Shown: positions 18,115 to 27,790, numbered from the stretch's first letter. The stretch is DNA of 64,000 nucleotides from Paenibacillus plantarum (GCF_013141695.1 NZ_WHNY01000060.1:248001-312000); one strand, 5' to 3'. Numbers and translations: made by a program. The notes: generated by a model from the sequence alone, not told the origin.

Positions 18115-18143
18115 TATTAGGTGATAATGATTATCATTGTCAA
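18115..18143 (-). promoter_or_regulatory. Flavodoxin promoter with embedded Fur box
   Basis: On the minus strand TTGACA (18138-18143) and TAATAT (18115-18120) are separated by 17 bases. The 19-base Fur box at 18123-18141, read as GACAATGATAATCATTATC, matches the classical consensus GATAATGATAATCATTATC at 18 of 19 positions and fills the spacer. Bound Fur would block RNA polymerase directly. The binding itself is inferred from the match. Confidence 0.85.
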
Positions 18144-18228
18144 CATAAAATTTTAATATCGACGTACTGTGAAACGGTACGACTATGTATTTAATCATGC
18201 TACAATAGAGATATGAGGGGGCTGCGCC

Positions 18229-19290
18229 ATGGAAAATGTTCTACAGCATTTGAAAAACCTTGGCTTCACGGATTTGGAAGCGAAGTGTCTGCACGTACTA
18301 GCAGTGAGTGGCACGCAAACTGGCTATGAAATCGCCAAGGGGCTTGGCGTATCGCGTTCGAACGTATATGCAGCTTTACAAAAGCTCGCAGAAAAGGGTG
18401 CAGTGCTCACGAGTCATGGTGAACCAACCGTCTATCAAAGCGTGCCGATAGAGGAAATCGGCGAGCGAATGGAAGCGGAGCTGCAAGCCTCCATCCGCTA
18501 TGTGAAAGAGCATCTGCCCAAGCAAGAGACGCATATGTCTGAGTATTTCAGCTTGGAGGGTGAAACCAAGGTTATCGAACGTATCCGTTCGGAGCTGCGG
18601 AAAGCGAAGGAGGAGGCGTTCTGTGATCTGTCTCCAGAGGAAGCGAAGCTGCTGAGGGACGACATACGCGAGGTGTCTGCACAGGGCGTGCGTGTCATCG
18701 TCATGCCAACGCGCGATGCGGGAACTGGTTTCTACCCATTTGCACGTAAACGGGGCGAGGGTCTGAAGGGGCAGCAGGGGCGTAAATTCGCGATACTTAT
18801 TGATCGTAAACTGGCGATTATTGGCACACGCGGCGTCGAAGATCAGGCGGTTGCAATGATAACCGAGCATCCTGCGATGGTGGAGTTGCTGTATAATCAT
18901 TTTTGCAGTAGTGTCGTGTTACAAGAGCTTCAGCAGGATATGGGTACGAAACTTGAGGATAAATACGGCAAAAATTTCAAAAAAATCATACAAAAACAGA
19001 TAGATGGAAAAGTGCCTGAACCGAAGAAATCGGATGAGGGCAAAGTGGTTGCGCTTAAGCTCCATACGGGCCATGAGATCGCTGGAGAGTTCGGACATCT
19101 TGATGAGGGCGTATCTGGCGGAACGCTTTTGGGCGACGAGAGTGCTAGAGAAGATAATCCGGAGAAATTGGAACAAGGGAAGACTGAACAAGAACAGCAG
19201 GAGCAAGGAAAGTCTGGACAAGGGAAGCCTGAACAGGAAAAGCTGGAACAAGGAAAGTCTGGACAAGGGAAGAGGAAAAAGAAGAAATGA
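18229..19290 (+). CDS. TrmB family transcriptional regulator with low-complexity tail
   Basis: A 353-residue protein. The N-terminal winged helix (about 5-75; GYEIAKGLGVSRSNVYAALQKL) is of the TrmB type, and the middle (about 100-240) is the TrmB effector or phospholipase D-like domain. The last 50 residues, from about 305, are a repetitive Glu/Gln/Gly/Lys tail built from units such as EQGKSGQGKPEQEKL and ending in KRKKKK, encoded by an imperfect DNA tandem repeat at about 19160-19280. The tail is unusual for the family and probably disordered. GAGGGGG precedes the ATG. The stop overlaps the start of the HD hydrolase gene, so the two are coupled. Confidence 0.85.
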   Translation: MENVLQHLKNLGFTDLEAKCLHVLAVSGTQTGYEIAKGLGVSRSNVYAALQKLAEKGAVLTSHGEPTVYQSVPIEEIGERMEAELQASIRYVKEHLPKQETHMSEYFSLEGETKVIERIRSELRKAKEEAFCDLSPEEAKLLRDDIREVSAQGVRVIVMPTRDAGTGFYPFARKRGEGLKGQQGRKFAILIDRKLAIIGTRGVEDQAVAMITEHPAMVELLYNHFCSSVVLQELQQDMGTKLEDKYGKNFKKIIQKQIDGKVPEPKKSDEGKVVALKLHTGHEIAGEFGHLDEGVSGGTLLGDESAREDNPEKLEQGKTEQEQQEQGKSGQGKPEQEKLEQGKSGQGKRKKKK

Positions 19291-19949
19291 TGGATCATGA
19301 AGTAGATCAACAACGGATACTACTCGCAGCGGAGACGCTCGTGAAGGAAAAGCTAGAGCGCGATAGCAGCGGCCACGATTGGTGGCATATTTATCGCGTG
19401 GTGCAGACGACGAAGCGTATAGCCGCCCAGGAGGGCGCTGATGGCTTCGTCTGCGAGCTTGCGGCGTTGCTTCACGACGTCGTCGACGAGAAGCTGAACG
19501 CCGACCCAGCCGCGGCGCAGCGCGAGCTGGAGGATTGGCTCGCCGCCAGCGGCACGCCGGCGGCGCAGGTGGAGCACGTGCTGGAGATTATCAGCACGAT
19601 GTCCTTCAAGGGCGGCGCGCGGCCGCCGATGGCGACGCTGGAGGGCCAGGTCGTGCAGGATGCCGACCGGTTGGATGCCATTGGCGCGGTGGGCGTCTCG
19701 CGCGTGTTTGCCTATTCGGGCTGGAAAGGCCGCCCGATTCATGATCCTTCCGTCATCGCACGCGAGCAGATGACGGTGGAGGAGTATCGCGGGGGCAACG
19801 ACACCGCGATTAATCACTTTTACGAGAAGCTCCTCAAGCTGAAGGAGCTTATGAATACGGCCTACGCGAGGGAGCTCGCGGAGGAGCGGCATCGCTTCAT
19901 GGAGCTTTATCTGCAGCAGTTCTATGCGGAGTGGGAAGGCGAGCGATAA
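19287..19949 (+). CDS. HD domain phosphohydrolase, YedJ-like
   Basis: A 220-residue HD superfamily protein. Metal ligands are seen in GHDWWHIYRV, LLHDVVDEKL and QDADRLDAIGAVG. The length and motif order fit the YedJ-type small HD hydrolases, whose substrates are not settled. It starts inside the stop of the TrmB gene (AATGATGG). The segment at about 19490-19760 is markedly GC-rich compared with the neighbours, giving long shadow reading frames on both strands. A terminator follows. Other HD activities (nucleotidase, phosphodiesterase) are possible. Confidence 0.85.
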   Translation: MMDHEVDQQRILLAAETLVKEKLERDSSGHDWWHIYRVVQTTKRIAAQEGADGFVCELAALLHDVVDEKLNADPAAAQRELEDWLAASGTPAAQVEHVLEIISTMSFKGGARPPMATLEGQVVQDADRLDAIGAVGVSRVFAYSGWKGRPIHDPSVIAREQMTVEEYRGGNDTAINHFYEKLLKLKELMNTAYARELAEERHRFMELYLQQFYAEWEGER

Positions 19950-20024
19950 GATTGTAAGATTAGAATGCCCAAATATTATTATCAGCTGTCAGTGTCATGA
20001 CTAAAAAAGCGTACTTTACAGATG

Positions 20025-20059
20025 GAGAAGCCTTGCTACACAAGGACTTCTCTTTTTTT
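20025..20059 (+). terminator. Terminator after the HD hydrolase gene
   Basis: GAGAAGCCTTG (20025-20035) pairs with CAAGG-A-CTTCTC (20041-20052) and is followed by seven T residues. Confidence 0.88.
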
Positions 20060-20183
20060 ACTTGAAGGAGTGTTTATCACAAGAATTGGTCATTGTCCGA
20101 AGGAGTCTGTTCTTAGTAGGATAAATGCATGACAAGTAACCAAAGGTGTACGAACCGGGATAACAGGAGGAATGATTATAGTT

Positions 20184-23100
20184 ATGAGACGAATTAAAAA
20201 AAGTATAGCCATATTTCTCAGCATCGTCATAGCGATCAGTTGTTTTAACTTCGTGCAGCCGATTGCTCAAGCTGCTGACACAGACAATATGATTTTGAAA
20301 GGAGCAGGCTTTGAGCCTGACGAAATTAATCCAGCCGACACTACTGTTGTTTTTGTACAAGGTCGACCGATGACTGCTACGGTTGGGAAAGAGTGGAAAC
20401 TTGGATTGAACCACGGCGCACCCAATTATGCCAGAGCTACCTATGATACAACCGAGAAAACGCAAGGAACCCAGTCCCTTCATGTGCAGTATGATAAATC
20501 CGCCGGCTATCTAGAGAAAATCACTGATTTGCCTGCGGTTGCAAACGGCAAATACACCATATCTGTGGATATCAAAACAGGCGCCAACACCGATAGTGTA
20601 ATAGTGCGGACGGAGTTTGTGAAGAGTGACGGAACAGCTAGCAGCACGGTTGGTCGCACTGACCATTTTACAATAGGCGCCAATCAGGCCTGGCAAACCT
20701 ATACGAAAACCTTCACAGCGCCAAACAACAACGACATCGCCGGTATTAAATTTCTTTTTGCAATAAGTAAGAAACAAACCACCCCTTGGAACACAGGCGA
20801 ATTTTGGATGGACAATCTCGTGATTAAGCCTGTCCCAACGGCTGTTGATAATGTGAATTTGGATGTATCAGCCCTTACTTTGCTGACAGGAACCGAGCAC
20901 CAGTTGAACGCCACGATCTCTCCTGCGAGCGCTTCTAACAAAGCAGTCACATGGTCTAGCTCCGATTCATCGATAATTTCGGTCGATGACAATGGCGTAG
21001 TGAAAGGTTTAGTAGATGGAACCGCAACAATTACAGCAGTTTCGGTTGGAAATCCAAGCAAGATAGCCACTTGCGTAATTACGGCTAGCAGTCATGTAAC
21101 GGGGATTAGCCTTGACAGAACCGCCTCAACGATTCCGAAGGGCAAGAATCTAGTACTCAACGCTACCCGTATACCCTTCAATGCAACGGATCCAATCCTA
21201 TGGTCGTCATCTGATGAAAGCGTTGCCATTGTGAGAGATGGCGTGGTTTTCAGCAAAGGTACGGGAACCGTAACGATCACGGCAACTTCAGGGGGGCATT
21301 CAGCCGATTGCCAGGTCACTGTTACCGCGTATACGGAGGATGAATTTGACCGTATGCGAAAACGGTGGTCGGATTACATTTTTTATATAGGCAATGACAT
21401 CAACGATCCTGAAATCAAGGCCATAGTTAATGAAAGAGTAGCCAAAGGACAAATGTATTGGGAGAAAATGAACAAAAACGCCAACGCTTCCTCCCAGCTC
21501 TGGACAGATGCGGATATGGGCAACCTCACAAGAGAGTTCCAAACGTACTACAAATTTCTGTTAGACATGTCCGTGGCTTACGTGACGGAAGGATCGCCTC
21601 TCCAATATAATGCTGACTTGTATGGGGACATTATTTTTGGTTTGGATTGGATGGACAGTAACTTGTTCACGACGAGTCCAAAATGGGCGATATCCAACTG
21701 GTGGGAAAGAGATATCGGCATGCCTAAGGAAGTGAACAACATCGTAACGCTGCTCTACGATTACCTGCCGCAAGCGAAAATCGACAAGTATATGGCTAAG
21801 GTGAAAGTATTTTCACCGACAGCAGATACAGTTGTAACTGGTGGCAACGCTATCGCTGCCAATCGAGTAGACAAAAGTTTAATCGTTATGATGCACGGCA
21901 TATTAACCAAAGATTCTCTTAGAATCAAAGAAGCCTCCAGCAAGTTGCTTAACGCGAACAGCCAGGTTCTTGAACTTGTTACAACCGGCACTGGCATTTA
22001 TTATGACGGCTCATTCATTGAGCATAGCAACATCCCATACACGAACAGCTATGGTACCGAAAGCCTTCGCGGTATCAGCGAGATTTTGTATACGATCGGC
22101 GATTCGACTTATGGGCCTAACGAGGCCGACGTTAGTCGCGTATATGAGGCAGTCGATACTGCATATTTACCTCAGATGTACAAGGGAATGCTGTTGTATT
22201 CAACCTGGGGACGTTCAGCATCAAGGCAAACCAAAGCTGTTGGAGGAAAAAGCGCAAATTCACACGTCAAAGCACTGATTATGCTTGCCCAATCGATAAA
22301 CGGTTCGTTGTCAACCCATTTTAAGGCTGTTGCCAAGGCGCATTTGCTTGCAAACCCGAAGCTGTTGGAAACGACAAGCCTGTTTGACAGACAATTATTT
22401 AAAAGTGTGCTGCAGGATGAGTCTATCGCCCCGGAAGCAGAAGCAACAGGCGCATATACCTTTAATCGTATGGCTCGTACAACAGTGAAGAGAGACGACT
22501 ATCTGTTTGATTTGGCCATGTATAATTATCGGGTAGCGTCATTTGAAGCTGGCAATCAGGAAAATAGACGCGGTGTACATACATCCGATGGATTCACATA
22601 TCTGTATAATAATGACATAATGCAATATGCGGAAAACTTCTGGGCAACCGTTGACTACAAGAGGCTGCCCGGGACTACGGTTGATACAAAGCCTATAGAG
22701 CATCTCGAGATTCTGGGAACAGGCGGAACTGGTTCCTCTGTCAACCCCAAGATCAGATGGGCAGGCGCATCAAAGCTGGATAATTATGCGGTGGCAGGAA
22801 TGGCCTTAGATAAAACCGACCTCCAGGATAATACAAAAGGTACTAATGCCAAAGACATGGATTTGACAGCTAAAAAATCATGGTTTGTTTTTGACAATGA
22901 AATTGTTGCACTTGGCGCGGGAATTAACAGTTCTAAAGGCCGTGCTATAGAAACGATTGTAGAGAACAGAAGGCTTAATTCTTCAGGAAGCAATACCTTT
23001 GTAGTTGATGGGGAGACCAAATCTTCTGCATTAGACTATAGCGAAACTGTTGAAAATCCAAATTGGGCTTATCTGGAAGGAAGAGTCGAGGGCTCCGATA

Positions 23101-26100
23101 TTGGTTATTACTTCCCAGACAGCTCCAATTTAAACGTATTAAGAGAATCACGTACGGAATCATGGAAGACTATAAACGATAACCCTTCCATGTTTTATGA
23201 TGATACGCCTGTAACAGATAACTATTTGACCATGTATATTGATCATGGAACGAACCCTAGTGGTGCTTCCTATGAATATGCCATTCTTCCTGGTATGAAT
23301 CCCCAAGAGGTGGCGGCATATTCGGAATCCCCGGGATTTGAAGTTCTGTCCAATACGGCGGATTTACAAGCGGTCAAGCATAAAGCTTTGGGTATTACGG
23401 CCCTTAACAGCTTTGTGCGGACTACAACAAGCGCTGGTGGTGTTACTGTCAGCGATGAAGCGTCTGTTATAGTTCGGGAGTATCCGGACAATACATTAAA
23501 AATAGCCGTGATGAACCCGACAGTGAATGGCAATAAAGAACTAACCGTCACTGTTGACCGTAAGGCTCTGGGCGTTATCGCCAAAGACGATAACATTACG
23601 GTTGAGCAGACAGACCCGCAAATTGTTATTAAAGTAAATCCGGAAATAAATGCGGCCAAGTTTCAAAACACGTGGACGATTCACTTGGCTGTCGCGCCGA
23701 AACCAGTGGAATCAGTAGTCTTGGACACAACCGACAAAGTAATGGGGGTTGGCGAGGCTGCGCAGTTGCATGCCGAAGTTCTACCTGCCGATGCTTCTGT
23801 TAAAACCCTGCTATGGGCGTCGGACAATGAAAATGTGGCAACTGTCAATGAAGATGGGCTTGTTACGGCTGTTGGAATCGGTTCAACAAATATTAGAGCA
23901 ACATCGTCAGCCGACAACACCAAATATGCCGTCCGCCCGATCACGGTAACAGATTTGACGGCAGCCGTTATTCCTGAAAACGGCAAATTAACTGTAAGCT
24001 TTGGCGAATTGCCCACGGACATTTTGAAAAGCTCATTTAGCGGAACGTTTACGGTGACGAAGGATGGCATTGCAACGGAATCGCCATTGATTCTTCAAAC
24101 GATGGTTGTTAATGAAGATAAAACCATTACGTTTGGTATTGACAGTGTTCTACCAGATCATATAAGCGATGCGGAGCTTCTGGTAAAAATAAAATATGCG
24201 TCAGGCGCGGAGAAAACGGCAAGTCTTACGGTAAACAGGATAATTGTGCCTGTTGCGCCGGTAGTACAGACAAAAGCAGCCAGTAATGTGACTGAGACTT
24301 CAGCGACGATCCAAATGGAAATCATTAGCTACGGCAGTAGTCCGATTACGGTTTATGGCGCGGTTTATGGAACTTCTGCGAATCCGGATGGCAGTGAGGG
24401 GAACGTTGCGATCAGCGGCACAAGCAGTCCACAGGTGCACGTGTTTGACCTTGTGAACTTAATGCCTGATACGACGTACTATTTCCGAGCCTTTGCCGCT
24501 AACGTTGTGGGAACGACCTATGGGAACGATGTGGCGTTCAGGACCGTAGCGTTCGATATTACACCTCCAACGGGAACGCTCAGCATTAACGGAGGAGCAG
24601 CAATAACAAGTTCAACATCGGTCACTTTGGCCGTAAACAGTTCCGATGGAGCAGGTTCCGGAAGCGTACAGATGCGTTTTTCCAATGACAACGCAACTTG
24701 GAGCTCCTGGGAGGCGGCAGCTGGAACGAAAGCGTGGTTGCTTGCATCGGGAGATGGCACAAAGACGATATACATGGAGTTGAAGGATGCGGCAGGTAAT
24801 GTAACGGATGTTCCTATCACTGCTTCTATTCAATTGCAAATACCTGTATCGGAAAGCAGCGGTGATGATACAGTAACAGGTCCTCAGACTGAAACGATCC
24901 ATGTCGGGGGCGGTAAAAACGATGACGGTTCTATCGTTCTAGCAGTCGTCATCAACCGTAAGCCGGATGCAAACGGACAGAAGCGCGATGAAGTCAATTT
25001 GACAGCTGAACAAGTGGCCGATACGATCGCTCAACTCGCAGCAACAGGCTCCAACTCCGCCAAAATTGTCATTTCCGATGAGAAGGACGAGGTTGCGGAA
25101 TTGAATGTGAAGCTCCCCAAAGTGTCTACCGAGCAATTGGCCAAGGCAAACGTAGGGCTCGAAGTTGTTACGGGCAACGTGCGGATTGATATCCCTGGCA
25201 GCTCGCTGCAAGGGCTTGGCAATGATACCTACTTCCGCGTTGTACCGATCAAAAAGAAAGAAGAGCATGATGCAGTCGAGCAACGTGCAAAAACTGAGCA
25301 AGCCGTGCTCCTAATCGCAGAACTGGGCAGCGCCGAAGTGATCGGTCGTCCGATGACGATCGAAACGAATCTGCAGGGTCGCACAGTAACGCTGACCTTG
25401 CCGCTCGGCGACGTGGCGCTTAGCGATGAGCAGAAGAACGATCTCGGTATTTACATTGAGCATAGCGACGGCACGAAAGAATTCGTCCGAGGAGAGATTG
25501 TAAAGTTTGACCAAAACGGCGAACTCGGCATTCGCTTCGCAGTGAACAAATTTAGTACATTTACAATTGTGCATATGAAGGGTTGGAACGCTACTTCGGC
25601 AATGCCGGTCAAGCAGCGCAATGCTTATATGTCAGGTTATCCTGATGGCACATTTGGACCTGAACGAAGCATCACCCGAGCTGAAATGGCAACGATATTG
25701 GCCCGTGCATTCGATAAGTCGACAACGCAAGCAGGCATCGCCTACACGGACGTAGAATCGACACATTGGGCAAAGGAAGCGATTGATCAAGTGGCGAAAA
25801 TGGGATTGATGTCAGGCTACTCGGATGGCAGCTTCAAATCAGAACAAACGATCACGCGCGCGGAGATGGCGAGCATCGCATCCAAGCTGTTGACGGTGAA
25901 GCCTGACGCAGCCGGTGGAAGCTTCGCAGACGTGGTCGATCATTGGGCGCAAGTGGCAATTCATCAAGTAAAGGCAGCGGGAATTATCAACGGTTATGCG
26001 GATGGCACGTTCCGTCCGGAGATGAGATTGACTCGTGCTGAAGCCGTAATCATGATCAACAAGCTGCTTGGTCAAGAGCCATTATCTGGCGCGGCAGCAA

Positions 26101-26165
26101 AATGGTCAGATGTAACGGAGCAGCACTGGGCGTTTAAAGATATACAAGCGGCTTCTGCTAATTAA
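20184..26165 (+). CDS. SLH-anchored polysaccharide lyase family 8 protein, multidomain
   Basis: A surface enzyme of 1993 residues. In order: signal peptide (1 to about 32, MRRIKKS n-region), carbohydrate-binding CBM4/9-like domain (about 40-215), two BIG2 Ig-like repeats (about 225-390), a family 8 lyase core (about 395-1155), another BIG2 (about 1180-1255), fibronectin III-like and Ig-like modules, and three SLH domains (about 1810-1993), two of them with TRAE motifs. Catalytic residues can be placed by comparison with streptococcal hyaluronate lyase: N560 (ANRVDKS), H614 and Y623 (EHSNIPYTNSYG), with the same nine-residue H-to-Y spacing. It should cleave hyaluronan, chondroitin, xanthan or a similar uronic polymer by beta-elimination while bound to the cell wall polymer. 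AGGAGG at 20165-20170 fits 20184 loosely (13 bases); the ATG at 20172 is too close. A terminator follows. Confidence 0.9.
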   Translation: MRRIKKSIAIFLSIVIAISCFNFVQPIAQAADTDNMILKGAGFEPDEINPADTTVVFVQGRPMTATVGKEWKLGLNHGAPNYARATYDTTEKTQGTQSLHVQYDKSAGYLEKITDLPAVANGKYTISVDIKTGANTDSVIVRTEFVKSDGTASSTVGRTDHFTIGANQAWQTYTKTFTAPNNNDIAGIKFLFAISKKQTTPWNTGEFWMDNLVIKPVPTAVDNVNLDVSALTLLTGTEHQLNATISPASASNKAVTWSSSDSSIISVDDNGVVKGLVDGTATITAVSVGNPSKIATCVITASSHVTGISLDRTASTIPKGKNLVLNATRIPFNATDPILWSSSDESVAIVRDGVVFSKGTGTVTITATSGGHSADCQVTVTAYTEDEFDRMRKRWSDYIFYIGNDINDPEIKAIVNERVAKGQMYWEKMNKNANASSQLWTDADMGNLTREFQTYYKFLLDMSVAYVTEGSPLQYNADLYGDIIFGLDWMDSNLFTTSPKWAISNWWERDIGMPKEVNNIVTLLYDYLPQAKIDKYMAKVKVFSPTADTVVTGGNAIAANRVDKSLIVMMHGILTKDSLRIKEASSKLLNANSQVLELVTTGTGIYYDGSFIEHSNIPYTNSYGTESLRGISEILYTIGDSTYGPNEADVSRVYEAVDTAYLPQMYKGMLLYSTWGRSASRQTKAVGGKSANSHVKALIMLAQSINGSLSTHFKAVAKAHLLANPKLLETTSLFDRQLFKSVLQDESIAPEAEATGAYTFNRMARTTVKRDDYLFDLAMYNYRVASFEAGNQENRRGVHTSDGFTYLYNNDIMQYAENFWATVDYKRLPGTTVDTKPIEHLEILGTGGTGSSVNPKIRWAGASKLDNYAVAGMALDKTDLQDNTKGTNAKDMDLTAKKSWFVFDNEIVALGAGINSSKGRAIETIVENRRLNSSGSNTFVVDGETKSSALDYSETVENPNWAYLEGRVEGSDIGYYFPDSSNLNVLRESRTESWKTINDNPSMFYDDTPVTDNYLTMYIDHGTNPSGASYEYAILPGMNPQEVAAYSESPGFEVLSNTADLQAVKHKALGITALNSFVRTTTSAGGVTVSDEASVIVREYPDNTLKIAVMNPTVNGNKELTVTVDRKALGVIAKDDNITVEQTDPQIVIKVNPEINAAKFQNTWTIHLAVAPKPVESVVLDTTDKVMGVGEAAQLHAEVLPADASVKTLLWASDNENVATVNEDGLVTAVGIGSTNIRATSSADNTKYAVRPITVTDLTAAVIPENGKLTVSFGELPTDILKSSFSGTFTVTKDGIATESPLILQTMVVNEDKTITFGIDSVLPDHISDAELLVKIKYASGAEKTASLTVNRIIVPVAPVVQTKAASNVTETSATIQMEIISYGSSPITVYGAVYGTSANPDGSEGNVAISGTSSPQVHVFDLVNLMPDTTYYFRAFAANVVGTTYGNDVAFRTVAFDITPPTGTLSINGGAAITSSTSVTLAVNSSDGAGSGSVQMRFSNDNATWSSWEAAAGTKAWLLASGDGTKTIYMELKDAAGNVTDVPITASIQLQIPVSESSGDDTVTGPQTETIHVGGGKNDDGSIVLAVVINRKPDANGQKRDEVNLTAEQVADTIAQLAATGSNSAKIVISDEKDEVAELNVKLPKVSTEQLAKANVGLEVVTGNVRIDIPGSSLQGLGNDTYFRVVPIKKKEEHDAVEQRAKTEQAVLLIAELGSAEVIGRPMTIETNLQGRTVTLTLPLGDVALSDEQKNDLGIYIEHSDGTKEFVRGEIVKFDQNGELGIRFAVNKFSTFTIVHMKGWNATSAMPVKQRNAYMSGYPDGTFGPERSITRAEMATILARAFDKSTTQAGIAYTDVESTHWAKEAIDQVAKMGLMSGYSDGSFKSEQTITRAEMASIASKLLTVKPDAAGGSFADVVDHWAQVAIHQVKAAGIINGYADGTFRPEMRLTRAEAVIMINKLLGQEPLSGAAAKWSDVTEQHWAFKDIQAASAN

Positions 26166-26187
26166 GTAGTCTTATTTGTCAAACAGC

Positions 26188-26231
26188 ATCCTCTCCTAGA
26201 AGGCAATCGCCGACTGGGAGGGGATTTTTTA
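26188..26231 (+). terminator. Terminator after the family 8 lyase gene
   Basis: ATCCTCTCC near 26188 pairs with GGGAGGGGAT near 26215-26225 with G-T pairs, followed by TTTTTT. Confidence 0.7.
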
Positions 26232-26505
26232 CCACATAAGAATTTATAAGTTTCCGATTCTCGGAAGAACAAATTCTTATTGGCGATAAAAACTACATTT
26301 AAAACGCGGTCGCGCATCCTCGAAGTACTTCGATAGAAGTTTTTCTCAATTCCAAGCAATGATGCTGCACAACATGCGACTTCTTTGCTAAACAGAGGTC
26401 AATCTTCACCCCATTTCCTCCCCCTCCAACCCGCTACCACGTTTCTTTCCAATATGTGATAAAATAAAAAGAATGATTCATCAACCTCACGAGGAAAGAG
26501 ATGTT
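26232..26505. other. Intergenic region with a nested inverted repeat
   Basis: There is no gene. At 26236-26280 an inverted repeat has outer arms ATAAGAATTT/AAATTCTTAT and inner arms TTCCGA/TCGGAA. It lacks a T tail of its own and follows a terminator, so it may be an operator, a processed RNA stem or a remnant of a mobile miniature element. The rest holds no recognisable signal except a GAGGAAAGAG ribosome binding site at 26491-26500. Confidence 0.5.
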
Positions 26506-27765
26506 ATGACGATGAAAAAAGAAGCAAAGTATATAGCAACGGTTTCACTTGGTGTAATGGGAGCGGGATTTCTGGCTACGCTGCCAACAGCCGTATCCTC
26601 CACGGTGTGGGGCACATTCCTGCAAGGCGGGTTCGAGGCAGGGGTTGTCGGCGGCTTGGCCGACTGGTTCGCAGTTAGCGCCCTTTTCCGTCATCCGCTA
26701 GGTATTCCCATCCCACACACAGCGCTGCTGCCGAACAATCGGGAGAAGATCACGAAGGCGCTCGTCTCCACGGTACAGAATGAACTGCTGTCCAAAGAAA
26801 CCATTCGGGCGCGCCTGCAGCAAATCCGTTTCTTGGAGCGCGGCCTAGAGCTGGCAGACAAGCAGCTGGACAATGCGTCCTTGCACAAAGGGCTCACAGC
26901 GCTAGCGAAACAAGCGCTTCAAGCGATTGACCTAGAGAAATTAACCCCTCTCTTAGCAGAGGAAATTCATAAAGCGCTCCAAGACGTTGATACAAGCCGA
27001 CTCGTACGCACCGTTGTGGACAGTATCGAAGATGGCGGCTACGACGGGAAAACGTTCGATTTCGTCCTAGATAAAGCGGCGGCATGGGCAATCAAATCGG
27101 ACACGCGTGATCAGCTGGGAGCAATGGCGATCAAAGCATTTGAAGGTTTGCAGTCGAATGGCTTCATGGCTTTTGCCGTGAATGCGTTTATTGGTATGGT
27201 GAACGAGGAGAAAATTGGCGGTATTATCCAGAATTTCGTGCTCAGCTATATCGAACAAATGCGTACGAAAAACCATCCGCGCAGGGAATCTGTGCTTACG
27301 TTCATCCGTAACGAGCTCCACAAGTTAGAGCGTAATGCACAGTTGCTAGCAGAGCTAGAAAAACTGAAAACAAAGCTTCCTGAGTTGTTCGATCTGGATG
27401 AGAAGCTAGCGCAGTTACTCGCCAAACTGAAGGATAAAGCGGAAGCCTTCATCGATGAGCCGGACTTTGTTTCTCAGCATGTAGTGCCCATTATACGCAA
27501 AATGCTTTCATCCATTCGCGAGAATCCTGATATGCTGCACAAGGGTGAAGACTGGATTCAAGAGCAGATCGCGTCCTACGTGGAACAAAATCACAGTAAA
27601 ATCGGGCAACTGGTGAAAGAGAACCTAGACAAACTCGACAACGAGAAGTTGACGGTGCTCATGGAAGAGAAGATCGGCAGCGATCTACAATGGATTCGGG
27701 TGAATGGTGCGATTTGCGGATTCATCATTGGGTTAGGCTTGGCAGGCTTGAAAATGTTATTCTAA
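26506..27765 (+). CDS. DUF445 family membrane protein
   Basis: A 419-residue protein of the DUF445 family. Hydrophobic segments lie at the N terminus (about 8-45) and at the very C terminus (about 398-418, ICGFIIGLGLAGLKMLF), enclosing a long charged helical middle. The family motif FEAGVVGGLADWFAVSALFRHP near residue 45 is typical. Function is unknown. The ATG at 26506 has GAGGAAAGAG just upstream; an in-frame ATG at 26473 precedes this box. Only 25 bases separate it from the ABC ATPase, so co-transcription with the importer is plausible. Confidence 0.85.
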   Translation: MTMKKEAKYIATVSLGVMGAGFLATLPTAVSSTVWGTFLQGGFEAGVVGGLADWFAVSALFRHPLGIPIPHTALLPNNREKITKALVSTVQNELLSKETIRARLQQIRFLERGLELADKQLDNASLHKGLTALAKQALQAIDLEKLTPLLAEEIHKALQDVDTSRLVRTVVDSIEDGGYDGKTFDFVLDKAAAWAIKSDTRDQLGAMAIKAFEGLQSNGFMAFAVNAFIGMVNEEKIGGIIQNFVLSYIEQMRTKNHPRRESVLTFIRNELHKLERNAQLLAELEKLKTKLPELFDLDEKLAQLLAKLKDKAEAFIDEPDFVSQHVVPIIRKMLSSIRENPDMLHKGEDWIQEQIASYVEQNHSKIGQLVKENLDKLDNEKLTVLMEEKIGSDLQWIRVNGAICGFIIGLGLAGLKMLF

Positions 27766-27790
27766 GCGACAACGTGGGGGATGAGAGAGC

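Noticed and set aside
18013-18198. N-terminal extension of flavodoxin
   Set aside because: It would run through the promoter and the Fur box; the family starts at the MSKIIIVYA strand with AGGAGG upstream.
19353-19892. Long reading frame antisense to the HD hydrolase gene
   Set aside because: It is a shadow frame in a GC-rich segment; the sense frame has the HD motifs and an RBS-coupled start.
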